Below, piece after piece: positions 7,917 through 16,529 of a DNA stretch of 64,000 bases; position 1 is the stretch's first letter; each line of letters begins with the position of its first letter. The translations under genes were made by a program, and so were the position numbers. Origin of the DNA: Streptomyces tsukubensis (GTDB lineage Bacteria; Actinomycetota; Actinomycetes; Streptomycetales; Streptomycetaceae); the NCBI RefSeq assembly GCF_003932715.1, contig NZ_CP020700.1, forward strand, positions 6,160,501 to 6,224,500, in the 5' to 3' direction. The notes beneath the pieces are model-generated. The model was not told the origin of the DNA. It was given only the letters and a program-made list of their open reading frames with translations, and did no database searches.

Positions 7917-8732
7917 ATGCGCCCTCTTCTCGTCCGAGCCCTGACCGGAACGCTGGCCCTCGCCGCCACCGGGGGCGTGGCGCCCTTGGTGGAGCCGGTC
8001 CCCGCGGTGGCCGACAGCGTCGTCGTGGGCGGTTTTCCGGTACGGGTGTCGGATACGCCGTGGGTCGTCGCGCTCGCCAGCCGTGACCGGTTCGGGGGAA
8101 CGCGCGCGGGCCAGTTCTGCGGGGGCGTGGTGATCGCGCCGACGAAAGTCATGACCGCGGCGCACTGTCTGAGCCGGACCGTGCTCGGCGGGGAGGTGAG
8201 TCAGGTGCGGGACCTGCGGGTGATCACCGGGCGGACGGAGCTGACCGCGTCGGACGGGCAGGAGATCGCCGTCAGCGAGAGCTGGGTCTCTCCCGCGTAC
8301 AACCCCCGGACCAACAGTTCGGACCTGGCCATACTGACTCTGGCGGAGGCGCTGCCGGATTCCCGGGTGATTCCGGTCGCGGCGGAGGGTGACGAGGCGT
8401 ACGTACCGGGAACGGCAGCCACGGTCTTCGGCTGGGGCGATACCGAGGGCAACGGCAGCTATGCCACCGCGCTGCGCGCGGCCGATGTCACGGTCCTGGC
8501 GGACCGGAACTGCCAGACGGCCTATCCAGGGGGGCTGGGCGGGCGCTACGACGCCTCGACGATGCTCTGTGCCGGAGACCTCCGGGGCGGCCACGACGCC
8601 TGTCAGGGGGACAGCGGAGGGCCGCTGGTGGCCCGGGGGAAGCTGATCGGGCTGGTGTCCTGGGGGAGCGGCTGCGGAAGGGCGGACAGTCCGGGGGTCT
8701 ACACCCGGGTGTCGGCCGTACGCCTGCCGTAG
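7917..8732 (+). CDS. Secreted trypsin-like serine protease (family S1)
   Basis: The protein is 271 residues from the ATG at 7917 (CAGGAG upstream). An N-terminal signal peptide (MRPLLVRALTGTLALAATGG) is followed by a short propeptide and the mature N-terminus near VVGG at about residue 37. The catalytic triad is visible: His in TAAHC, Asp in SSDLAIL and Ser in GDSGGP. Aspartate six residues before the serine (the D of DACQGDSGGP) predicts trypsin-like cleavage after Arg or Lys. Cysteine pairs match the chymotrypsin fold. It acts outside the cell. It is transcribed separately from hrdB and ends at a strong bidirectional hairpin. Confidence 0.95.
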   Translation: MRPLLVRALTGTLALAATGGVAPLVEPVPAVADSVVVGGFPVRVSDTPWVVALASRDRFGGTRAGQFCGGVVIAPTKVMTAAHCLSRTVLGGEVSQVRDLRVITGRTELTASDGQEIAVSESWVSPAYNPRTNSSDLAILTLAEALPDSRVIPVAAEGDEAYVPGTAATVFGWGDTEGNGSYATALRAADVTVLADRNCQTAYPGGLGGRYDASTMLCAGDLRGGHDACQGDSGGPLVARGKLIGLVSWGSGCGRADSPGVYTRVSAVRLP

Positions 8733-8842
8733 CAGCGGGCCTCTTCCGGCCGGGCGGAGAGCCGTCCCGTCGTTCCGGCGTCCTGCTGTCCCGCCGACGG
8801 GACGGGTACCGCGCCCGACAGAAGGGCCGCCGGTGACGAGAG

Positions 8843-8879
8843 CGGGCGGTCACCCCTGCTGATGAGGGGTGACCGCCCG
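8843..8879. terminator. Bidirectional terminator between protease and DUF7455 gene
   Basis: A perfect 15-bp stem (8843-8857 with 8865-8879; arm CGGGCGGTCACCCCT) surrounds a seven-base loop. It sits between two convergent genes and can end transcription from both sides. Confidence 0.85.
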
Positions 8880-8924
8880 TCGGTCGGTCCTGGACCGGCC
8901 TTGGCTCGTCGTGGATGCGAGGTG

Positions 8925-9155
8925 TCAGTGATCCTCTTGCCCGGCACCGGCCGGCACGGCCGTGAGTCGGTCGGTCTCATCCTGTATTTCCGCGGCGATC
9001 TTCTTGAGTTCCGGCTCGAACTTGCGTCCGTGGTGGGCGCAGAAGAGCAGTTCACCGCCGCTGGTCAGTACGACGCGCAGGTACGCCTGGGCGCCGCAGC
9101 GGTCGCAGCGGTCAGCGGCCGTCAGCGGGCTCGCGGGTGTCAGAACAGTAGTCAC
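8925..9155 (-). CDS. Small DUF7455 protein with Cys/His metal-ligand motifs
   Basis: This is a 76-residue protein starting at a GTG (9153-9155) with AAGAGG upstream. CDRCGAQ near residue 17 and CAHHGR near residue 39 form a zinc-ribbon-like CxxC...CxxH arrangement. The remainder is a helix rich in Glu and Lys. I recognise it as the actinobacterial DUF7455 family, usually found between hrdB and parE. Function unknown; the metal site suggests a structural zinc. Confidence 0.85.
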   Translation of the reverse strand: MTTVLTPASPLTAADRCDRCGAQAYLRVVLTSGGELLFCAHHGRKFEPELKKIAAEIQDETDRLTAVPAGAGQEDH

Positions 9156-9588
9156 GTCGCCTCTTCTCTAGCTCGACGAGCTGTCGTACCAGGGTCAACA
9201 TCCAACCAGGCCGAAAACGTTCCCGCTCGGGGCTTTTCCTCGAAAGTTCCTTCCGAGGTGGCTGTCTGCTACCAGGTGGCGGCGAATGAGCCGTATTGCT
9301 GTGCTCTACGGGTTTCGCGTTGCTTGTCTCGGTCCGGCCCTCCCGGCTGGGTTGCCGGTGTTCATGAGGACGTGCCCGGAGCCTAAATGGTTCATGCCTG
9401 GAAGGGAACGTGATGTTCACGTCACCTCATCGGGCTATCGAACGTCCGTGCGATAATGGGCGGGGGCGGGAAAACCCGAGGGTGGCGTTACATCGGCTCT
9501 ATCAGGGCTCGGTACCCTCTGACCGGCGACCGACGCCGGGCCCTTACCCCACTGGGCCACATCTGAAATTCAGCGAGGAGCGAACCGC
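9156..9588. other. Gene-free region between the DUF7455 gene and parE
   Basis: These 433 bp lie between divergent genes and should hold both promoters. The GC content is lower than around it. A palindrome (9408-9422) and a GATAAT box at 9452-9457, a possible parE -10, are the only elements I can point to. Open frames crossing it have no coding character. Confidence 0.6.
9408..9422. promoter_or_regulatory. Inverted repeat in the parE upstream region
   Basis: ACGTGA (9408-9413) and TCACGT (9417-9422) are perfect 6-bp arms around TGT, 30 bases before the GATAAT box and 166 bases before the parE start. Its place suggests an operator; no regulator is identified. Confidence 0.35.
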
Positions 9589-11706
9589 GTGACCGCCGAA
9601 AAGTCCGGGCCGTCCACAGCTTTGCTGACAGCGGAGCGTGACGGCTCCAACTACACAGCGCGGCATCTCCTTGTTCTCGAAGGTCTCGAAGCGGTCCGCA
9701 AGCGTCCGGGCATGTACATCGGATCGACCGACAGCCGCGGTCTGATGCACTGCCTCTGGGAGATCATCGACAACTCGGTCGACGAGGCACTCGGCGGCTA
9801 CTGCGACCACATCGACGTCATCCTCCACGACGACGGCTCGGTCGAGGTCCGCGACAACGGGCGGGGCATCCCGGTCGACGTCGAGCCCAAGACGGGTCTG
9901 TCCGGGGTCGAGGTCGTCATGACCAAGCTGCACGCCGGCGGCAAGTTCGGCGGCGGTTCCTACGCGGCGTCCGGCGGTCTGCACGGCGTCGGCGCCTCCG
10001 TGGTCAACGCGCTGTCCGCCCGGCTCGACGTCGAGGTCGACCGCAACAGCGCCACGCACTCCATCAGCTTCCGCCGCGGAGTGCCCGGGATCTTCACCGA
10101 GCAGGGACCCGAAGCGCCCTTCGACCCGGGGAACGGGCTCCGCAAGGCCAAGCGCGTCCCCAGGACCCGTACCGGTACCCGGGTGCGGTACTGGGCCGAC
10201 CGGCAGATCTTCCTCAAGGAAGCGAAGCTCTCGCTGGAGACCCTGCACCAGCGTGCCCGGCAGACCGCCTTCCTGGTGCCCGGGCTGACGATCGTCGTCC
10301 GTGACGAGCGGGACCTGGAGGGCGAGGGGAAGAGTCAGGAGATCTTCCGCTTCGACGGGGGCATCAGCGAGTTCTGCGAGTACCTCGCGCAGGACAAGGC
10401 CGTGTGCGACGTGCTGAGGCTGACCGGGCAGGGCACCTTCAAGGAGACCGTGCCCGTGCTCGACGAGCGCGGACACATGACTCCCACCGAGGTCACCCGG
10501 GAACTCGGCGTCGACATCGCCCTGCGCTGGGGAACGGGCTACGACAGCAAGGTCCGGTCCTTCGTCAACATCATCGCCACGCCCAAGGGCGGTACGCACG
10601 TCACCGGGTTCGAACGCTCCGTGACCAAGACGATGAACGAGGTGCTCCGCTCCGCCAAGCTGCTGAGGGTCGCCGAGGACGACATCGTCAAGGACGACGC
10701 CCTCGAAGGACTCACCGCGGTCGTCACGGTCCGCCTGGCCGAGCCGCAGTTCGAAGGTCAGACCAAGGAGGTCCTGGGGACGTCGGCGGCCAACCGGATC
10801 GTGGCCAATGTGGTGGCCAAGGAGCTGAAGGCCTTTCTGACCTCCACCAAACGCGATGCGAAAGCACAGGCCAGGGCTGTGCTGGAGAAGGCCGTGGCCG
10901 CCGCGCGGACCCGGATCGCGGCCCGTCAGCACAAGGAGGCGCAGCGCCGGAAGACGGCACTGGAGACCTCGTCGCTGCCCGCGAAGCTCGCCGACTGCCG
11001 CAGCGACGACGTGGAGCGCAGCGAACTCTTCATCGTCGAGGGCGACTCCGCGCTCGGTACGGCCAAGCTCGCGCGGAACAGTGAGTTCCAGGCGCTGCTG
11101 CCGATCCGGGGCAAGATCCTCAACGTGCAGAAGTCGTCGGTCTCCGACATGCTGAAGAACGCCGAGTGCGGTGCGATCATCCAGGTCATAGGAGCCGGGT
11201 CGGGGCGGACCTTCGATATCGACGCCGCCCGGTACGGAAAGATCGTGCTGCTGGTGGACGCCGATGTCGACGGCGCCCACATCCGCTGTCTGCTGCTCAC
11301 GCTCTTCCAGCGCTACATGCGGCCGATGGTGGAGGCGGGGCGGGTCTTCGCCGCGGTGCCGCCGCTCCACCGGATCGAGCTGGTCCAGCCCAAGAAGGGC
11401 CAGGACAAGTACGTCTACACCTACTCGGACAACGAGCTCCGGCAGACGCTGCTGGAGTTCCAGCGCAAGAACATCCGCTTCAAGGACTCCATCCAGCGCT
11501 ACAAGGGTCTGGGCGAGATGGACGCCGACCAGTTGGCCGAGACCACGATGGACCCGCGGCACCGCACGCTGCGCCGGATCAACATCGGCGACCTGGACGC
11601 CGCCGAGCAGGTCTTCGACCTGCTGATGGGCAATGAGGTCGCGCCGCGCAAGGAGTTCATCACCAGCTCCGCGGCCACGCTGGACCGTTCGCGCATCGAC
11701 GCCTGA
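9589..11706 (+). CDS. parE: DNA topoisomerase IV subunit B (ParE)
   Basis: The 705-residue ATPase subunit of topoisomerase IV, which with ParC decatenates daughter chromosomes. It starts at a GTG (9589) with GAGGAG upstream. The N-terminal GHKL ATPase has EIIDNSVDEALGGYC, the DNGRGIP loop and GGLHGVGASVVNAL. The transducer domain follows, and the C-terminal TOPRIM region has EGDSALG, PIRGKILNV, DADVDGAHI and the PYKGLGEM-type motif YKGLGEMDADQL. The length suits ParE rather than the longer gram-negative GyrB. The partner parC is 6 kb downstream on the opposite strand. A hairpin follows 14 bases after the stop. Confidence 0.93.
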   Translation: MTAEKSGPSTALLTAERDGSNYTARHLLVLEGLEAVRKRPGMYIGSTDSRGLMHCLWEIIDNSVDEALGGYCDHIDVILHDDGSVEVRDNGRGIPVDVEPKTGLSGVEVVMTKLHAGGKFGGGSYAASGGLHGVGASVVNALSARLDVEVDRNSATHSISFRRGVPGIFTEQGPEAPFDPGNGLRKAKRVPRTRTGTRVRYWADRQIFLKEAKLSLETLHQRARQTAFLVPGLTIVVRDERDLEGEGKSQEIFRFDGGISEFCEYLAQDKAVCDVLRLTGQGTFKETVPVLDERGHMTPTEVTRELGVDIALRWGTGYDSKVRSFVNIIATPKGGTHVTGFERSVTKTMNEVLRSAKLLRVAEDDIVKDDALEGLTAVVTVRLAEPQFEGQTKEVLGTSAANRIVANVVAKELKAFLTSTKRDAKAQARAVLEKAVAAARTRIAARQHKEAQRRKTALETSSLPAKLADCRSDDVERSELFIVEGDSALGTAKLARNSEFQALLPIRGKILNVQKSSVSDMLKNAECGAIIQVIGAGSGRTFDIDAARYGKIVLLVDADVDGAHIRCLLLTLFQRYMRPMVEAGRVFAAVPPLHRIELVQPKKGQDKYVYTYSDNELRQTLLEFQRKNIRFKDSIQRYKGLGEMDADQLAETTMDPRHRTLRRINIGDLDAAEQVFDLLMGNEVAPRKEFITSSAATLDRSRIDA

Positions 11707-11720
11707 GCGGTGAACCAACC

Positions 11721-11749
11721 CGGGGGTGGAGTCGAGGACTCCACCCCCG
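11721..11749 (+). terminator. parE terminator
   Basis: A 13-bp perfect stem (CGGGGGTGGAGTC at 11721-11733 with 11737-11749) with a GAG loop, 14 bases after the parE stop codon. Confidence 0.8.
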
Positions 11750-11810
11750 AGCCGATTCCGGGGTCCGCCCCCGCTCCGTAGCATCGAAGCACGGAGGAAG
11801 GGGGGACGCC

Positions 11811-12980
11811 GTGCTGAACCGGAACGAGATCGGATGGCCGGGGCCGGAGGCGCTGTCCAGGGTCGGGGTGCCGCGCTCGCAGGTGGTGCTCGACGTGGTC
11901 CTGTTGGGGGCTCTCGCGACCTGGGCGGTGTCCGACGCCTATGCCTCGGGGCACTTCGACGATCTGCTGCGGGTTCCCCTTCCGGTCCTTCTCCTGGCGT
12001 TCGGGGCCTTCCTCCTCTGCGTCTTCCAGTGCACGACGCAGCGGCAACTGCTTCTCCGGTCCGTGGGGCTGCTCGCGGTTCTGGCCGCGGTGGGATGGGT
12101 CGCGCTGATGACGGGGGCGGTGGTGATGGCGGCGGTGCTGTTGATAGCCGGCGCCGCGATGGCTGTCGAGCGGCTGCCCCTGTGGGCCGGGCTGCTGTGT
12201 GCGGTGCCGCTCGCGCACTTCTTTGCGATACAGATCCCGGAAGCCGACACGGTCGGGATCGCGGTCGCCATGGCGGGCATTCTGCTCGGCGGTTACGCCT
12301 TCCGGCTGGACGCGCAGGCGAGGGGAGCCGGGTTCCGGCTGCTGGCGCAGGAGCGGGCGGCGCACGAGGCCGAGGCGGTCTCGGCGGCCCTCGCCGAAAG
12401 GGCCCGGATAGCCCGGGAGATACACGATGTGCTGGCGCACAGTCTCTCGGCACAGCTGGTTCATCTGGAGGCGGCGCGCATCCGGATCGAGCGCGGGCCG
12501 GAGGGCCCGTTCCGTGACGAGCTGCTCGAACGGGTGACGGCGGCCCGGGGCATGGCGCGCAGCGGGCTGGTCGAGACCCGGCAGGCGCTCTCCGCGCTGA
12601 GGGGCGAGCTGACCCCGGTGGAGGAGTTCCTGCGGGAGATCGCCGCTGAGGAGGGCGCGGACAGTGTGGTCAGCGGTGAGCGGCTGTCGATGCCGCCCGA
12701 GGTGTCGCAGGCGGTGCGGCGAGTGGCCCAGGAGGCGCTCACCAATGCCCGTAAACATGCTCCCGGGGGCCGGGTGCGGCTGCTGTTCTCCTACGAAGAG
12801 CGCGGAGTGAGGCTGGAGGTGAGGGACTCGGGGGCGACTGTCCACAGGGGCGAGCTGAGCAAGTCCGGATCCGGCTACGGTCTCCTCGGGATGCAGGAAC
12901 GGGCGGAACTGCTCGGCGGCACCCTGGAAGTGGGACCGGAGGGGGCGGGATTCATGGTGCGGTTGCGAGTGCCGGTATGA
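11811..12980 (+). CDS. Sensor histidine kinase, NarL/DesK class (HisKA_3)
   Basis: The protein is 389 residues, GTG start at 11811 preceded by GGAGGAAGGGG. The N-terminal half has about five hydrophobic segments spanning residues 25-165. After a helical linker comes the HisKA_3 box (AREIHDVLAHSLSAQLVHLE) with the phospho-accepting histidine at about 206. The HATPase has the N-box EALTNARKHAPGG and GxG motifs ending in GSGYGLLGMQERAELLGG. It has no recognisable extracellular sensor, so it may sense within the membrane. Its stop overlaps the next start (ATGA), so it is translationally coupled to the response regulator. Confidence 0.92.
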   Translation: MLNRNEIGWPGPEALSRVGVPRSQVVLDVVLLGALATWAVSDAYASGHFDDLLRVPLPVLLLAFGAFLLCVFQCTTQRQLLLRSVGLLAVLAAVGWVALMTGAVVMAAVLLIAGAAMAVERLPLWAGLLCAVPLAHFFAIQIPEADTVGIAVAMAGILLGGYAFRLDAQARGAGFRLLAQERAAHEAEAVSAALAERARIAREIHDVLAHSLSAQLVHLEAARIRIERGPEGPFRDELLERVTAARGMARSGLVETRQALSALRGELTPVEEFLREIAAEEGADSVVSGERLSMPPEVSQAVRRVAQEALTNARKHAPGGRVRLLFSYEERGVRLEVRDSGATVHRGELSKSGSGYGLLGMQERAELLGGTLEVGPEGAGFMVRLRVPV

Positions 12981-13681
12981 GCCGGGCGGGGGACGGAGCT
13001 GTCGACGAAGAGGCCGATGCGGTCCGGGTGGTGGTAGCGGACGACCAGGCGATCGTGCGCGAGGGGATTGTGATGCTGCTGGGGCTGCTCCCGGGGATCG
13101 AGGTCGTCGGCGCGGCACGGGACGGCGAGGAGGCCGTGGCACTGGTTGCGGAACTCTCGCCCGATGCCGTGCTGATGGACCTGCGGATGCCCCGCTGTGA
13201 CGGGGTGTCGGCGACACGCCGGATCCGGGAGCAGTATCCGGGTACCCAGGTGGTGGTGCTGACGACCTACGCCGACGACGATTCGCTCTTTCCCGCGCTG
13301 CGGGCGGGGGCCCGGGGCTATCTGACCAAGGACGCGGCGGGTGAGGAGATCGTCCGCGCGGTCCGGGACGTGGTGGCCGGGAGGGCGGGGCTCTCGCCCG
13401 AGGTGCAGCAGAGGTTGCTGGAGCGGGTGACCGAGACGCCGGAGCCGCCGGTGCCGAAGCTGCCGGACGGGCTGACCGGACGGGAAGGCGAGGTGCTGAG
13501 CCTGATCGCGGACGGGCTGAGCAACACCGAGATCGCCCGGCGGCTGCATATCTCCGCGGCCACGGTGAAGACGCATATCAACAATCTGTTCGCCAAGGCC
13601 GGACTGCACGACCGGGCGCAGGCGGTGCGGTACGCCTATCGGACGGGGCTGGTACGGCCGCCGGGAGCGGACGCCATATAG
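12977..13681 (+). CDS. Response regulator, NarL/LuxR class
   Basis: The protein is 234 residues, ATG at 12977 overlapping the kinase stop by four bases. The receiver domain (about 17-130) has DDQ acidic residues, phospho-acceptor Asp in VLMDLRMP, TTY and the conserved Lys in YLTKDA. The C-terminal LuxR helix-turn-helix (about 165-225) reads LTGREGEVLSLIADGLSNTE, then IARRLHISAATVKTHINNLF. It is the cognate partner of the kinase immediately upstream. Targets unknown. Confidence 0.93.
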   Translation: MSRAGDGAVDEEADAVRVVVADDQAIVREGIVMLLGLLPGIEVVGAARDGEEAVALVAELSPDAVLMDLRMPRCDGVSATRRIREQYPGTQVVVLTTYADDDSLFPALRAGARGYLTKDAAGEEIVRAVRDVVAGRAGLSPEVQQRLLERVTETPEPPVPKLPDGLTGREGEVLSLIADGLSNTEIARRLHISAATVKTHINNLFAKAGLHDRAQAVRYAYRTGLVRPPGADAI

Positions 13682-13684
13682 GCA

Positions 13685-13713
13685 GGCCCTGTGAGCCCTG
13701 TGAGCCCTGTGAG
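13685..13713. repeat. Short tandem repeat, unit GTGAGCCCT
   Basis: Two exact 9-bp units at 13691-13699 and 13700-13708, flanked by partial copies, just after the response regulator stop. A looser GTCGTG(G/A) series continues to about 13760. No function is evident. Confidence 0.6.
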
Positions 13714-13888
13714 TTGTGGGGGTCGTGAGGGTCGTGGAGGTTGTGCATCGTGGGAGTCGTGCGGGGTTCTGATGGGGCTGAGGCTCAGGGGGTGTTGGGG
13801 TTGGGGGCCTGTTCCCGCCTCTGCCTCTGCGCCTTGTCCCTGACGCTGCCGGTTCCGTAGCGGCGATCGGTGGCGGCGGTGGGGTGGG

Positions 13889-14617
13889 TCAGGTGCCCGG
13901 GGCCCATTCGTAGAGGTGTTCCGGGCGGCCGGTTTCGCCGTACTTCAGGCTCAGTCGTACGCGGTCGGTGCGCTCCAGCAGCTTCAGATAGCGCTGTGCG
14001 GTCTGGCGGCTGATGCCCGCCCGGTCGGCGATGTCCTGGGTGGAGAGTTGCCCGTCGGCGGCGAGCAGCACCTGCCGGACCACCTCGGCGGTGGTGCGGG
14101 AGTGGCCCTTGGGCAGGTCGGGGGCGATGGCACCGGCCGACAGTGCGCCGAAGATCCGGTCCACCTCGGCCTGTTCCGCCTCACCGCCCCGGCGCAGGGC
14201 GCGGCGGAGTCCGGCGTACGCCTCCAGTTTGGTGCGCAGACCGGCGAAGTTGAACGGCTTCACCAGGTACTGGAGCGCGCCATGGCGCATCGCCGCCTGC
14301 ACGGTGGCCACGTCACGGGCCGCCGTCACCATGATCACATCCGTCTGGCGGCCGAGTCTGCGCAGTTCGCGGACGACCGCGAGACCATTGCCGTCGGGCA
14401 GATAGTGGTCCATCAGCACCAGGTCCACCGGGGATTCGGTGATCCGGGCGACGGCTTCGGCGGCGGAGTGGGCGGTGGCGGCGACCCGGAAGCCGGGCAC
14501 CTTGGCGACATAGGCCGCATTGATTCCGGCGACCCGGACGTCGTCGTCCACGACGAGGACGTCGATCGTGATCTCGGGGCCGCCCGGGGCGGTCTCCGTC
14601 GCGGTCGCGCCGGTCAT
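13889..14617 (-). CDS. Response regulator, CitB/DcuR class
   Basis: The protein is 242 residues. The ATG at 14615-14617 overlaps the kinase stop by four bases. The receiver (about 18-130) has VLVVDDD, phospho-acceptor Asp in LVLMDHYLPDG, TAARD and the Lys of YLVKPF. The C-terminal half carries a helix-turn-helix (STQDIADRAGISRQTAQRYLK) typical of CitB-type regulators of carboxylate uptake. The regulator of the CitA-like kinase encoded just upstream. No citrate or C4-dicarboxylate transporter is adjacent, so targets are elsewhere. Confidence 0.92.
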   Translation of the reverse strand: MTGATATETAPGGPEITIDVLVVDDDVRVAGINAAYVAKVPGFRVAATAHSAAEAVARITESPVDLVLMDHYLPDGNGLAVVRELRRLGRQTDVIMVTAARDVATVQAAMRHGALQYLVKPFNFAGLRTKLEAYAGLRRALRRGGEAEQAEVDRIFGALSAGAIAPDLPKGHSRTTAEVVRQVLLAADGQLSTQDIADRAGISRQTAQRYLKLLERTDRVRLSLKYGETGRPEHLYEWAPGT

Positions 14618-16275
14618 CGCAGCTCCCCGGCGGCGACGGGTGAGTTCTCCCCGGGTTCGGTCAGTTCGGAGAGTGCCTCGGGGAGGACGACGATGAACTC
14701 CGCGCCGCCGCCGGGCGCCTCCCGGACCTCGGTATGACCACCCTGTCGCTCCGCGAGCCGGCGCACCATCGCCAGGCCCAGTCCGCGCTTTCCATGGGCG
14801 GGCAGCTCCTTGGTGGACCAGCCCTCGGTGAAGATCTGCTCCCGGTGCTCCGGTGGGACGCCCGGCCCGCTGTCGGTGATTCGCAGCACGGCCGTGCTCC
14901 CCTCCGCATAGAGCTCCACCTCGACCCACGCGTCCTCGGACCCGGCGGCCGCGTCCATCGCGTTGTCGACCAGATTGCCGACCACCGTGACCAGCTCGCG
15001 CGGTTCCACCACCCGGTCGGGCAGCAGCGTCTCCGGCGCGATGGTCAGGGAGACCCCCCGCTCCGCGGCCACCGCCGCCTTGCCGACCAGGAGGGACGCC
15101 AGCAGCGGATCGTGGACCTTCTCGGTGACCTGCTCCGCGGTGGCCCGGTGCACGCCGACCACCTCGTTCACGAACTCCACCGCCTCTTCGTGCATCTCCA
15201 GCTCCAGCAGACCCAGCAGGGTGTGCATCCGGTTGGCGTGCTCATGGTCCTGTGCGCGCATGGCGTCGATGAGACCGCGGGTCGAGTCCAGCTCACGGCC
15301 GAGCCGCTCCAGCTCGGTGCGGTCGCGCAGGGTGGCGACCGCACCGCCGTCGTCGGTGGGCATCCGGTTGGCGATCAGCACCCGATGGCCACGGACGGTC
15401 ACCAGATCGACCCCGGTGGCCCGGCCGGTCAGCACATCGGCGGTCCGGCCCTCGCCCAGGACCTGCTCCAGCGGCAGACCCCTGCCGTCGGACGCCAGAC
15501 CGAGGAGCCGCTGCGCCTCGTCGTTCATCAGCCGCACCCGGCCCGAGGCGTCCAGCGCCACCACCCCTTCACGGATGCCGTGCAGCATCGCCTCCCGCTC
15601 TGCGAGCAGGGCCGAGATATCGGAGAAGGCCAGATCGTGCGTCTGCTTCTGGAGCCTGCGGGAGATCAGATAGGCCGCGATGGCGCCCGCGGCGAGCGCT
15701 CCGCCCGCATAGGCCACCAGACCGGGGATCGCCGAGAACAGCCGGTCGCGGACGCTGTCGTATTCGATGCCCACCGAGACCGCGCCGACGATATCGCCGT
15801 GGCTGTCGCGCAGCGGGACCTTGCCCCGGGCCGAGCGGCCGAGGGTGCCGCTGTCGATCTCCATCACCTCGTCGCCCGCGAGGGCGCGGCTGGGATCGGT
15901 GGAGACGACCCGGCCGATCTCCTCGGTGGAGGTGTGCGACCAGCGCACCCCGGTCAACCCCATGATCACGATGTACTCGGCATCGGTCGCCTTGCGGATC
16001 CGCTCCGCTTCGGCCTGGACCGGCCCGCCGGGGGTCGGACGGCTGCCGAGGAGCTTGTCGGCGATCTCCGGGGAGGCCGTGGTCTGGGCGATCGCCAGGG
16101 CCCGGCGCATGGCCTGGTCGTCGAGCTGGGCGCTGAGCGGCGCCAGGAAGAGCCCGGTCGCCAGCACGGTAACCCCGGTGGCGATCAGCAGCTGCATGAG
16201 CAGGACCTGCGAAAACACCCGCTGGGGCCAGCCGAGGCGGCGCCGGCGAGGAGGGGTGTACCGGTCGTTGCTCAT
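14614..16275 (-). CDS. Sensor histidine kinase, CitA/DcuS class
   Basis: The protein is 553 residues from the ATG at 16273-16275; no good ribosome-binding site is visible for this or a further upstream ATG. TM1 (FSQVLLMQLLIATGVTVLATG) is followed by an extracytoplasmic PAS/Cache domain (about 45-185), TM2 (about 187-210), a cytoplasmic PAS domain (about 225-330) and the SpoOB-like kinase box AQDHEHANRMHTLLGLLEL with the phosphorylated His. The HATPase has VGNLVDNAMDAAAG, DSGPG and GKRGLGLAMV. Members sense citrate, malate or similar acids outside the cell. The gene forms an overlapping pair with the regulator below and diverges from the CobW gene. Confidence 0.92.
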   Translation of the reverse strand: MSNDRYTPPRRRRLGWPQRVFSQVLLMQLLIATGVTVLATGLFLAPLSAQLDDQAMRRALAIAQTTASPEIADKLLGSRPTPGGPVQAEAERIRKATDAEYIVIMGLTGVRWSHTSTEEIGRVVSTDPSRALAGDEVMEIDSGTLGRSARGKVPLRDSHGDIVGAVSVGIEYDSVRDRLFSAIPGLVAYAGGALAAGAIAAYLISRRLQKQTHDLAFSDISALLAEREAMLHGIREGVVALDASGRVRLMNDEAQRLLGLASDGRGLPLEQVLGEGRTADVLTGRATGVDLVTVRGHRVLIANRMPTDDGGAVATLRDRTELERLGRELDSTRGLIDAMRAQDHEHANRMHTLLGLLELEMHEEAVEFVNEVVGVHRATAEQVTEKVHDPLLASLLVGKAAVAAERGVSLTIAPETLLPDRVVEPRELVTVVGNLVDNAMDAAAGSEDAWVEVELYAEGSTAVLRITDSGPGVPPEHREQIFTEGWSTKELPAHGKRGLGLAMVRRLAERQGGHTEVREAPGGGAEFIVVLPEALSELTEPGENSPVAAGELR

Positions 16276-16529
16276 GGAAAGAAACGGTACGGGGCACCAG
16301 GGCATTCGGGAAACGTTCCAGCGATGGGACTCAGGACACATCCGGCCAGAACCTTGTATTTGCGGAGATAAGGCTCCATTGTCCGGGACCGCCCCGGCCG
16401 GGCCCCGGCGGCGGGCCTATTCTGGGGCCCGCCGGGCCCGCGACGCCCCGCGGCTGTGCCCGTGCCCGTGCGGGACGCCGTACGGGCCCTGCACGCCCCC
16501 GAACCAGACCCCGCATCCGTCAGGGGCGG

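Noticed and set aside
9112..9420. 102-codon minus-strand frame overlapping the DUF7455 gene
   Set aside because: It lies mostly in the parE/DUF7455 promoter region, has no ribosome-binding site and no coding-type base bias.
13685..13760. Tandem GTGAGCCCT and GTCGTG repeats as a CRISPR-like or regulatory array
   Set aside because: Units are short, few and imperfect, without spacers; simple slippage is the likeliest cause.
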